From Woeseiaceae bacterium (GTDB lineage: Bacteria; Pseudomonadota; Gammaproteobacteria; Steroidobacterales; Woeseiaceae), in NCBI GenBank assembly GCA_021773035.1, contig JAJFKU010000054.1:1-41576 (forward strand): a stretch of 41,576 nucleotides of DNA, written 5' to 3'. Below the pieces are notes generated by a model, which ran no database searches, was not told the origin of the DNA, and was given only the letters and a program-made list of their open reading frames with translations. The position numbers and the translations under genes were made by a program. Every line of letters begins with the position of its first letter. Position 1 is the first letter of the stretch. Positions 13,424 through 19,789 of the stretch are shown here, one piece after another.

Positions 13424-13688
13424 GGGTTAGCCCCCACAATAAGGTAAGGGATCGCTCATAGTGCTCCTTCGTTAGATGCGGGCCTTCGGCTGTAAAGTGG
13501 AAGCGCAATGCGGCTTGGACGTTTTCGAGGTCGATTCGCTTTTCATTTTCCGATTTGGCTTTGATGCCCCCCCCTTGGGAAGATTCGGAGCACCTGGAAT
13601 GGCCGCCCACGCATACCATCCCACCAACACTATTCCGAGATAAATCACTGCATAGATAAATTCCACATCTCCCCTCCTGGTTAAGCAT
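13416..13688 (-). CDS. Hypothetical protein overlapping a second reading frame
   Basis: 90 residues from ATG 13688, behind AGAGAGG at six bases. The first half is Gly/Cys/Ser-rich and unusual, while the second half (RIDLENVQAALRFHFTAEG, EHYERSLTLLWGL) looks like ordinary helical protein. No start codon lies between the two halves except ATG 13619. The region is also covered in another frame by a 64-residue membrane protein (13472-13666) with a strong Shine-Dalgarno site, so either both are translated or the true start of this one is cryptic. Confidence 0.45.
   Translation of the reverse strand: MLNQEGRCGIYLCSDLSRNSVGGMVCVGGHSRCSESSQGGGIKAKSENEKRIDLENVQAALRFHFTAEGPHLTKEHYERSLTLLWGLTHG
13472..13666 (-). 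CDS. 64-residue membrane protein nested in another gene
   Basis: GTG 13666 lies eight bases after AGGAGGGG, the best ribosome site in this part. The N-terminus EFIYAVIYLGIVLVGWYAW is a clear membrane span, followed by a Pro/Gly turn and a basic, Ser/Thr-rich soluble tail. It is wholly embedded, in a different frame on the same strand, in the 90-residue frame 13416-13688. The layout recalls nested lysis genes such as Rz/Rz1, but no lipobox is present, so that identity is not claimed. Confidence 0.5.
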   Translation of the reverse strand: MEFIYAVIYLGIVLVGWYAWAAIPGAPNLPKGGASKPNRKMKSESTSKTSKPHCASTLQPKARI

Positions 13689-13920
13689 GGTTCGCCTCTC
13701 TCAAAATTTCCTTAAAATGTTTTTGGCATAAATCGTGGGCCTTCATCGTGATACCCTGATAACGACGCATAATCGCCCGTGAATGGGGGTTTCTCCAACC
13801 ATTCACATATACTTTAATTTGGGCTCCGCACTGGGAGCACTGCGTCTGCTTTTTAGGTAGAATTTTGTTTGCGCGTTGCTGACGCGGGCGAAGGATTTGA
13901 AAGGGTGCTGCGTCTTGCAT
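13681..13920 (-). CDS. Small CxxC basic protein
   Basis: 79 residues, basic, with a Cys-x2-Cys pair (TQCSQCGAQIKV) and a second Cys/His region (HDLCQKHF) about 30 residues on, which together could hold one zinc. GAGAGGAGAG precedes the ATG. The stop overlaps the following ATG by eight bases. Probably an early DNA- or RNA-binding protein by composition; family unknown. Confidence 0.55.
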   Translation of the reverse strand: MQDAAPFQILRPRQQRANKILPKKQTQCSQCGAQIKVYVNGWRNPHSRAIMRRYQGITMKAHDLCQKHFKEILREANHA

Positions 13921-13978
13921 GTGCTTTCACTCTCCTCTCTGTTTTACCAAAGCCAACACGGTAAGACCCAAAAAATTT

Positions 13979-14068
13979 TTAACGATCCTGGTTATTGATT
14001 GCTAAGTCCTGACGTGGGGCTGGGAGAGTTTCGATAACTAGTGGTTCATTGCAGTGATGACAGCGCAT
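13979..14068 (-). CDS. 29-residue CxxC micro-protein
   Basis: ATG 14068 follows AGGAGG by six bases, a near-ideal ribosome site, and opens 29 codons with CHHC at the start (MRCHHCNEPLVIETL). It fills the gap after the ribbon-helix-helix gene. A single CxxC could bind zinc only as a dimer or with partners. Its small size keeps confidence moderate; the ribosome site is the main support. Confidence 0.5.
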   Translation of the reverse strand: MRCHHCNEPLVIETLPAPRQDLAINNQDR

Positions 14069-14081
14069 TGCGGCCTCCTGG

Positions 14082-14258
14082 TTAAACAACTTGGCGAAGC
14101 TTATCTTCTGTGTAGGCTGACAACGTTTTCTTTCCTCCAGCCTGTTTGCGAATCTTGGCAATCAGATCAGGAGAAAGGTAGACCGTGAAGCGTTCAGAGG
14201 GCTGGAAGGTGGGTCTGTACCGTTTTCGTGAATACGCCTTTTGTTTATTTAAGTTCAT
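14082..14258 (-). CDS. Ribbon-helix-helix (Arc/CopG-like) early protein
   Basis: 58 residues from ATG 14258. A basic N-terminal arm (NKQKAYSRKRYRPTF) precedes RFTVYLSPDLIAKIRKQ and SAYTEDKLRQVV, the strand-helix-helix layout of Arc/CopG proteins. It is the first gene of the early block, right after a TTGACA promoter, so autoregulation or control of the early/late boundary is likely. The predicted transcription start is at the ATG itself and there is no Shine-Dalgarno site, which points to a leaderless message. A GTG at 14264 would lie before that start. Confidence 0.7.
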   Translation of the reverse strand: MNLNKQKAYSRKRYRPTFQPSERFTVYLSPDLIAKIRKQAGGKKTLSAYTEDKLRQVV

Positions 14259-14265
14259 AAGCACG

Positions 14266-14294
14266 AAGGTACACTCTTGGTATTAATTTGTCAA
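14266..14294 (-). promoter_or_regulatory. Candidate main early promoter
   Basis: On the minus strand TTGACA (14294-14289), a 17-bp spacer, and TACCTT (14271-14266) preceded by TG, an extended -10 arrangement. It stands at the head of the long leftward early operon in an AT-rich intergenic stretch. The predicted start, about 14259, coincides with the ATG of the ribbon-helix-helix gene. Confidence 0.6.
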
Positions 14295-14358
14295 TAGTTT
14301 TTTGTTGACTTAATGATTTATTAACACCGAAGCTAAAGTTATTTAATTATTTCTCTTT

Positions 14359-14706
14359 TCACCCCTTCAGGTGAGGCGATTCCCAGACAGTCACGTCTTC
14401 TGGAAATCCATCAATGTTTCCAGCCGGTTGGCCGAATTCATAATAGTAGCGGAACTCTCCGAGGAGGGGTTCACCGTGGTTGCCGGTGGGCATGGGGAAG
14501 GTCACTTGCTGATAGTAGGTGCGGTTTTGTCTGCGGATATGAATGGAGGCACCATCATCGCCAACTTTAATTTCCGGCGTGATGCACAGTGGAGAGGCCA
14601 CAATCTCATTGATCTCATACATCCTGATTTCATGCTCAGCATCGGGATCGAGATCCACGGGCCACAGCGTCAACGTAAACGCAATCGCACACGTAATGGG
14701 GTCCAT
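14359..14706 (-). CDS. Hypothetical late protein
   Basis: 115 residues. It starts MDPITCAIAFTLTLWPVDLD, a short hydrophobic stretch that could be a weak export signal, followed by beta-type sequence (ASIHIRRQNRTYYQQVTF) and EFRYYYEFGQ. It is the last gene of the late block, seven bases after the DUF1353 gene. No lysis or structural motif is recognised. The 94 bases after it hold the early promoter region. Confidence 0.55.
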   Translation of the reverse strand: MDPITCAIAFTLTLWPVDLDPDAEHEIRMYEINEIVASPLCITPEIKVGDDGASIHIRRQNRTYYQQVTFPMPTGNHGEPLLGEFRYYYEFGQPAGNIDGFPEDVTVWESPHLKG

Positions 14707-14712
14707 AGAGGC

Positions 14713-15138
14713 CTACCACTCTTCTGTATCGTTCTCAAAGGCCAAGGCCTCTGGTGTTTTATCGAGGTCAACTCCGTTAGCATCCCAGCGCGGGCCACCA
14801 ATTGACACGGCGAACCACATTTTATGGGCCTTCCACTTCGCAACCCCACTGGCTATCATTAATTCCCAAAACATATAGTGCGTATCCTCATAGGGAGCTT
14901 CGCGGGAGACACAATAGACATCATGGACAATCGAGGCATCTCGGTACTTGCCTGTGAGGGGAGGGCCAGAAATCGACCACAACGGGCGAGGGATTGAGGC
15001 TCCATCAACGATAGCATCTTTCGGCGCGACCCACGTAACGCCCTTGGCGTCGGTGAAGTAGTAGCTAGCGAGTAGCTTTATAGACCGACCATCCTTCAGT
15101 AACTCGGCTTTGACATTATGAGTAAGGATGTTAATCAC
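14713..15138 (-). CDS. DUF1353 family phage protein
   Basis: 141 residues from GTG 15138, which follows AAGGGGG by five bases; the frame is open to an ATG at 15168. The family core is plain: VDGASIPRPLWSI, GKYRDASIVHDVYC and APYEDTHYMFWELMIASG, with conserved Asp, Pro, His and Asp residues. DUF1353 is widespread in tailed phages, often near tail-fibre and lysis genes, and its function is not established. Here it lies after the fibres and overlaps the membrane coiled-coil gene. Confidence 0.85.
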   Translation of the reverse strand: MINILTHNVKAELLKDGRSIKLLASYYFTDAKGVTWVAPKDAIVDGASIPRPLWSISGPPLTGKYRDASIVHDVYCVSREAPYEDTHYMFWELMIASGVAKWKAHKMWFAVSIGGPRWDANGVDLDKTPEALAFENDTEEW

Positions 15139-15427
15139 TGCGGCCCCCTTGCATTCTGGCCAGTGCAACTTTTAACGCCGAAATTTCCAGGTCGAATTTT
15201 AGATTTTGCTTCTCAAGTGTTTCACTGATTTTTGTAAATGTCGTGACCGAATCATTCATATGTTTGTCAATTAATTCTTTGTCACGGACATAGGGAGCCA
15301 TGTATTGTAGGTCTGCTTTCGTGACATAATTTTGAGCCGTCGTCAACCAAAACGTGGCAAACGAAAGCAGTAGCGTTGTTTCGATCCCAATCACAAGCGT
15401 TCGCCATCCGCTTTCGTTCATTTTCAT
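15131..15427 (-). CDS. N-terminal membrane anchor with coiled coil (holin/spanin-like topology)
   Basis: 98 residues. One membrane span (LVIGIETTLLLSFATFWLT, about residues 11 to 29) is followed by a long helical region with heptad-type leucines (KISETLEKQNLKFDLEISALKVALARM). This is the layout of i-spanins (Rz) and of some holin-like proteins, and the late position between fibres and DUF1353 is where lysis genes often lie. No sequence signature fixes the identity. A lysis role is an inference from topology and place. Confidence 0.55.
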   Translation of the reverse strand: MKMNESGWRTLVIGIETTLLLSFATFWLTTAQNYVTKADLQYMAPYVRDKELIDKHMNDSVTTFTKISETLEKQNLKFDLEISALKVALARMQGGRSD

Positions 15428-15460
15428 CCCCTTTAGCCCGTTCTATTCATGTAGATAAAA

Positions 15461-15841
15461 TTAAATGGTAACTCTTAGCAAATTTGAAACTTTAATTGTG
15501 AAGCTTTCCTTAATGGCCCCTTCTCCCGCACCCCACCCATTATTATACGTCGCGGCAATGGTAATAAGGTTTCCCGAAGCAGAGCTAACCTTCGCATCGT
15601 TTGGCCGAAATTTCCAGGTTAGAATGCCCGCCGAAAATGCGAAATCAGGATTAGTCACACTATCCAAGCAATCAATAGACGCCCGAGAATTTATCGCTGT
15701 TGGTGACGTGGCATTATCATCATAGTCTAAAACGCATGTGTCGAGCGTAGTAATTAGCGCATCAAGGTTATCCCTAAATGTAAAGGTTAAGGTTGCCGTG
15801 TTGCCCTCTCTGATAGTCCCCGTAATTAGAATTTGTGGCAT
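15461..15841 (-). CDS. Small beta-rich tail or fibre accessory protein
   Basis: 126 residues. GTIREGNTATLTFTFRDNLDA, in core EGNTATLTFTFRD, is the pattern of phage baseplate or fibre Ig-like strands (a 'G.t..l.f.v.d..G' start), followed by AGILTWKFRPNDAKV and a strand-rich end. It sits in the fibre cluster, 15 bases after the 54-residue gene. Likely virion surface or assembly; family not fixed. Confidence 0.55.
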   Translation of the reverse strand: MPQILITGTIREGNTATLTFTFRDNLDALITTLDTCVLDYDDNATSPTAINSRASIDCLDSVTNPDFAFSAGILTWKFRPNDAKVSSASGNLITIAATYNNGWGAGEGAIKESFTIKVSNLLRVTI

Positions 15842-15856
15842 AGCGTCATAACCTTT

Positions 15857-16021
15857 CTAACAATCATGCTCGGCTGTTATGCTCCCGGTCCCGGCGTGGG
15901 TTGCCGTAATATTGCCACACACTCCAAACGTTTCCGCCGCAGGGGAAAAGCCTAGCATTGGCATGTATTTTATAGAGCTAGGGGTAAACCCAATCCCTTG
16001 AGTGAGAATAAATTTAATCAT
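15857..16021 (-). CDS. 54-residue small protein of the fibre cluster
   Basis: ATG 16021 lies two bases after the stop of the 322-residue fibre gene. The 54 residues (FILTQGIGFTPSSIKYMPML, then GFSPAAETFGVCGNI) follow a pattern I know from tiny genes in phage tail-fibre operons: 'GIGF.P.S.KY.P..GF'. It exactly fills an otherwise empty 180-bp gap. Function unknown. Confidence 0.65.
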   Translation of the reverse strand: MIKFILTQGIGFTPSSIKYMPMLGFSPAAETFGVCGNITATHAGTGSITAEHDC

Positions 16022-16023
16022 GT

Positions 16024-16992
16024 TTAGGTCGCCCGTGTTCTGGATGTTGGGTTGGTTCCATCGTCCAACGTGAACGTCATTGCTGTTGTTGATCCATCCC
16101 TCTTTTTAACTGTAATCGTCGTGCCGCTGATGGCAAATTCTGTCAAGCATTGGAGAATTTCCATTAGTGCCTGTTCGACAGTTGGTGCAGCTCCGTCTGC
16201 GGCATAACTTTCTGTCATTTGTCTTTGTAATAGCGCATCCATCGCCCCAGTTTCCATGCCTGTTCCATCAATCGTTGAATCCATTCGCCCACCGACCAAA
16301 GCCGCTGGAATTCTGGCGTCTAGCGTTGTTCCGGTATCGACCAGGATAGCCTCCGTGTCAACTTTCATAGCGGCTATATCCGCGCTCACGTCTGCCGCTG
16401 GCGTCCCAATCTTCGGTTGCATATCTGCTGTATCGACCAGGATAGCCGTCGTGTCAGATTTAATCGCCCCAAGTCCATCCGTCCCATTATCAAGGTCCGT
16501 TTGAATCCCATCAACCACGGTATCAACAGTAGTAATGAGGGCTTGAAGATCTCCGGCGGTCTGGGTAGTACCGCCAACGGCTGTAGTATTTACGTCAATA
16601 GTCGTACCATCAACTAAGGAATTATTTAGCGCCGCCGCCCTAAATCCACATATCGGACCCCGAAACGGCAAGCAATTGGTGGTCATTCCAGACCACCACC
16701 CAAAGCCCTCAGTGTCATTACTCACCGTGCCGCCGCTAGCAGGGATTTCGCAGCTATACATGCCTTCGTTTGTTCCCTCTTCCACCCAGTCATGTACCCC
16801 GGCAGTCGTCGGCGTCACCGCTGTCGTGGTTTGCACTCCAGCCGTGGTCACAAAATTCCACGCTAAATTCATGCCCGCTTCATTGTAGGCAATGGCCACC
16901 TCCACCGTTTTAAAATCAGTCGGGTCTATCAGTGGCAAGACGTTCACGGGTAAATGCACCGCCGTATCTACATCAATCCAAATATCAGGCAT
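16024..16992 (-). CDS. Fibre-like protein with helical repeats
   Basis: 322 residues. Residues 1 to 115 are beta-rich (NEAGMNLAWNF, GMYSCEIPASGG), a head domain of a kind frequent in phages of environmental samples. Residues about 140 to 235 are repeated helical units such as IKSDTTAILVDTADM and MKVDTEAILVDTGTTLD, typical of trimeric fibre stalks. A final strand-rich part (ISGTTITVKKRDGSTTAMTF) closes it. A structural role is well supported by the layout; receptor binding is inferred. Confidence 0.7.
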   Translation of the reverse strand: MPDIWIDVDTAVHLPVNVLPLIDPTDFKTVEVAIAYNEAGMNLAWNFVTTAGVQTTTAVTPTTAGVHDWVEEGTNEGMYSCEIPASGGTVSNDTEGFGWWSGMTTNCLPFRGPICGFRAAALNNSLVDGTTIDVNTTAVGGTTQTAGDLQALITTVDTVVDGIQTDLDNGTDGLGAIKSDTTAILVDTADMQPKIGTPAADVSADIAAMKVDTEAILVDTGTTLDARIPAALVGGRMDSTIDGTGMETGAMDALLQRQMTESYAADGAAPTVEQALMEILQCLTEFAISGTTITVKKRDGSTTAMTFTLDDGTNPTSRTRAT

Positions 16993-17004
16993 TTTGTTTA
17001 CTCC

Positions 17005-18099
17005 TTATTGCTGTGCATACGCATACCAAGGGCTTCCGCCGCCCGCCGCCGTGGCTTGAAACGTGGCAATCGCCGCCGCCGGGTTCAACCAGTTATTCGT
17101 CCATGACGCCGTGCATTCCTGTGTCCCTGTGGCACTCAAGATTTTTGTGGCCACGCGGATACTCACGTCATTATTCAGTGGGGCATCAAATGTGGCTTCT
17201 TCTGTATAGCTTCCAGAATCGTAGGACTCGCTTGTTGGGTCAAGGCTTCCGGTTCTACCGCCTGTGAACATGGCTAGGGCTAGCTCATCGGCCTGGGCTG
17301 TCGTCCCAGTCGTCCCAGTCGAGATACTTGACGCTGCTGAATAATCATTATTGCTTTGCGCCACATCAAAGGAAGCCGCTTCCATGCCGGAATATTCACC
17401 AATCCACATTACCATGCTGCGAGAAGACGATGACACAAGATCCATCGTCACTGTGGTCGGTTCACTCCCTCCTGCATCTTTCGAGGCGATACATTGCATC
17501 GCCCCGAAATCATTTGTTCCATCGTCTTGTATATTATTAGTCCACCCTGAAGTAGTCACTTGTAGGCTGTCTGACGAAGCATTTCTGGAATAGGCACCAC
17601 AACACGCAACCAATAAATTCCCACTTGTTGGGGTAGTGTCGTAATCGTCGGTATGCGAAGACCCTGCGGCAATACCACTAATGGCCTCTTGCTCAAGTGT
17701 CGGGCTTTGTGGTCCGTGTATTTCTCGTTCCCAGCCCACCCGAAAAGCCAGGGGCACCCCAAACTTATTGCCTCGGGATAATAGCAGTGAATCCTTTTCG
17801 CTCCGAGTCAGCGTATACTCTTTGATGAGGGCTTTTTTGTCTTCTAATTCTAATCGCTTCCCCGCCACACTGAGTATTTCCGGTAGACTCGCCCGAACAA
17901 TGCCCCGGCGAATGTCTTTTACATCCCGTACTTGTGGCAGTGAACTACGAATCCACCAGCGTTCAAGCTGAAGTTTCGGCTGTAATTCATTCTTCCCCGT
18001 GAGTTCATTGACTTCTGGGAAAAAACCTTGCTGATCAAATTCACCCCATAGTTCCGCGCCGAAATGCAATGAGGCTATCCGTTTTTGCATCAATGCCAT
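17005..18099 (-). CDS. Fibre or tail accessory protein with carbohydrate-binding-like domain
   Basis: 364 residues. The first 120 residues are helical and charged (EDKKALIKEYTLTRSEKDSL). From about 135 onward the chain is Ser/Thr/Gly-rich and strand-forming (TTPTSGNLLVACCGAYSR, SLQVTTSGWTN, MVMWIGEYSGME), with a closing WTNNWLNPAAAIATFQ: the pattern of a jelly-roll-like sandwich seen in phage fibre proteins. It overlaps the next gene by one base. Binding of host surface glycans is inferred, not shown. Confidence 0.6.
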   Translation of the reverse strand: MALMQKRIASLHFGAELWGEFDQQGFFPEVNELTGKNELQPKLQLERWWIRSSLPQVRDVKDIRRGIVRASLPEILSVAGKRLELEDKKALIKEYTLTRSEKDSLLLSRGNKFGVPLAFRVGWEREIHGPQSPTLEQEAISGIAAGSSHTDDYDTTPTSGNLLVACCGAYSRNASSDSLQVTTSGWTNNIQDDGTNDFGAMQCIASKDAGGSEPTTVTMDLVSSSSRSMVMWIGEYSGMEAASFDVAQSNNDYSAASSISTGTTGTTAQADELALAMFTGGRTGSLDPTSESYDSGSYTEEATFDAPLNNDVSIRVATKILSATGTQECTASWTNNWLNPAAAIATFQATAAGGGSPWYAYAQQ

Positions 18100-18518
18100 T
18101 AGTTCGCCTCAAACTCTGTTGGGGCAATCATGCCCGTCCACCGCCAATCCTCCCCTGTGGCTTTTCGCGTGGCGTACTGTGATTCGTTCCCTTGTGTGGT
18201 ATAGACCGTCAGGGCAAAACAGAGTTCTCTGAGTTGGCCTGGAAGAAAGACGCTAATGTCTGCGCTCGTTGCCGTAATATCAGGTAATTGGAATCTGTTT
18301 GTATCACTATAGGTCGTATGGTCCCGGCATTCAGTCGCCGGTTGTCGTGGGGTCCAATACAAGTAAAAGCCCGCGTCTTCTGGGTCTGCCGGATAGGGGT
18401 TCCACGATAACACGCCGCCTTCTGCTGTTGGTAAGGCCATCGTTGATGGAAGCCCTACGAATAAAAAGAAGGACATCATGCAAACCGTGAACAGTAAAAC
18501 CGTGAAAGATAATTTCAT
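18099..18518 (-). CDS. Secreted protein with fibronectin-type-III-like domain
   Basis: 139 residues. The N-terminus has a Sec-type signal (LSFTVLLFTVCMMSFFLFVG, then PSTMALP). The mature part resembles a fibronectin III module (GGVLSWNPYPADPEDAGFYL, core LSWNPYPADPEDAGFYLYW; then ELCFALTVYTTQGNES). A signal peptide in the middle of a fibre cluster is unusual, since virion fibres are assembled in the cytoplasm. It could be a surface-displayed or periplasmic phage product. Confidence 0.6.
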   Translation of the reverse strand: MKLSFTVLLFTVCMMSFFLFVGLPSTMALPTAEGGVLSWNPYPADPEDAGFYLYWTPRQPATECRDHTTYSDTNRFQLPDITATSADISVFLPGQLRELCFALTVYTTQGNESQYATRKATGEDWRWTGMIAPTEFEAN

Positions 18519-18536
18519 CTTGTGTAATTCCTTATG

Positions 18537-18941
18537 CTAAAGTTTCGTACTGCCAGTATTCGGAATTGGGTATACATCCAAGCCATCGGCATAGATCCAA
18601 ATACAGGTGCTTTGTGTGACTCGGGTTCCAGCCCCGCCGCCGCTTAGTGTCACGTCTACCGTAAACGCATTGGTCGTACCGTTTTTTATAACCCAGAACC
18701 CAACCCGGCTTGCTGGCAACTCAATCACCGCGTTGCCAGATAGCGCCCCAGACGCATCAAGTATTCTGTTTCGGCATTGCGTGGATGATAGGCTGACGGT
18801 TCCAGTTGTTAAGGATACAAGGAACTTCCCCGCCATCCCGAGTTCGAATTCGTCCAGGGCATCATTCAACAACGAAAACTTGACGGTATCTGTTGCGTCC
18901 TCTTCGAACTCTACGATTTCTAAAATTGTCGTGGTTCCCAT
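18537..18941 (-). CDS. Short fibre-type protein sharing a C-terminal domain with its neighbour
   Basis: 134 residues. The first 50 residues hold a 'LEIVEFEEDATDTVKFSLLND' type lead, in core EFEEDATDTVKF. Residues 55 to 134 (SSTQCRNRILDASGALSGN, FTVDVTLSGGGAGTRVTQ, DGLDVYPIPNTG) match the C-terminal 80 residues of the upstream 282-residue protein position by position in their key residues. This module is common at the ends of phage tail proteins. One-base overlap with the upstream gene. Probably virion-associated. Confidence 0.65.
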   Translation of the reverse strand: MGTTTILEIVEFEEDATDTVKFSLLNDALDEFELGMAGKFLVSLTTGTVSLSSTQCRNRILDASGALSGNAVIELPASRVGFWVIKNGTTNAFTVDVTLSGGGAGTRVTQSTCIWIYADGLDVYPIPNTGSTKL

Positions 18942-19789
18942 TAGGGATTCTTAGTGCCTCCAGTATTGGTGATCGGTTCAACATCTGACCCATCACAATA
19001 CAGCCACACGGTTGAACCTTGCGTGATTCTCGTTCCGTTTCCTGATGCTGTCTTCACGTCCAAAGTAAATGCCCCGCTGGTATTGTTAAACACGCAATAT
19101 AGTTTGGTTCGGTCGGGTACTACCACTTCGACATTCGCTGTGAGCGCGCCTTCGATGATGTGCATCCCATCGCGCATTTGACTGGCGCTCATGGTCCAGA
19201 CATTGCTAACAAGCAGGGAAAAAATGGCATAGATGCTCAGCCGTATGGCTTGGAAATTTAGTGTCCCCCATGGGTCTGCTGCGCCATCTGAGTAGGTGTC
19301 ATCATCCCACCAGACTTCTTCGCCGCTGGCTGATCGATCTAGGACAAAATCAAAGTCGGCAATAATGCCTACTAAGTAGTCTCCCGGCGTGACACTCACG
19401 GGAGAGGCAAAGGTGAATGTATTCCACCCCGCCGAGGGGTTGGTGACGGCTGCCGTACTATCGATGAATGCGTCAGGCTCCCCAAGGCCATTAATGGCAT
19501 ATAGGATGCCCTTGGCATCTCCGGTGCCAGATGAATCAAAAGATACTACAATGGACGTGAGTAGCCCGTCGTCCGTAACGGTTATTTTTTGCACGACTTT
19601 TCTGTCTGTAGCCCCAGCCGTCCAGGTCGATGCTTCCTGAGTCGTGACGCCTAAATTTTGTATTAGCTGATGTGTGGACACTTTGGCAATGGCTTGGTCG
19701 AGAATATTGAGTCCTTCGTTCGCCGTGACTTCTTTTTGTTTTTGACTTTGCGTAATGTGCTTAATCAATAAGCTTGTGGTCGTGCTCAT
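18941..19789 (-). CDS. Two-domain fibre-type protein
   Basis: 282 residues. Residues 1 to 45 are helical, with a phage 'Q.QKEVTANE.LN.LD' pattern often found at fibre N-termini. Residues about 48 to 192 form a sandwich domain (KGILYAINGLGEPDAF, AGWNTFTFASPVSVTPGDY, DDDTYSDGAADPW) that is clearly related to residues 632 to 780 of the tail hub. Residues 205 to 282 are the module also present in the next gene. Overlaps the hub gene by four bases. Likely attached to the tail tip. Confidence 0.7.
   Translation of the reverse strand: MSTTTSLLIKHITQSQKQKEVTANEGLNILDQAIAKVSTHQLIQNLGVTTQEASTWTAGATDRKVVQKITVTDDGLLTSIVVSFDSSGTGDAKGILYAINGLGEPDAFIDSTAAVTNPSAGWNTFTFASPVSVTPGDYLVGIIADFDFVLDRSASGEEVWWDDDTYSDGAADPWGTLNFQAIRLSIYAIFSLLVSNVWTMSASQMRDGMHIIEGALTANVEVVVPDRTKLYCVFNNTSGAFTLDVKTASGNGTRITQGSTVWLYCDGSDVEPITNTGGTKNP

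Noticed and set aside
14340..14384. TCACC/GGTGA stem after the last late gene as an intrinsic terminator
   Set aside because: Five-base stem and no U-tract in the leftward transcript.
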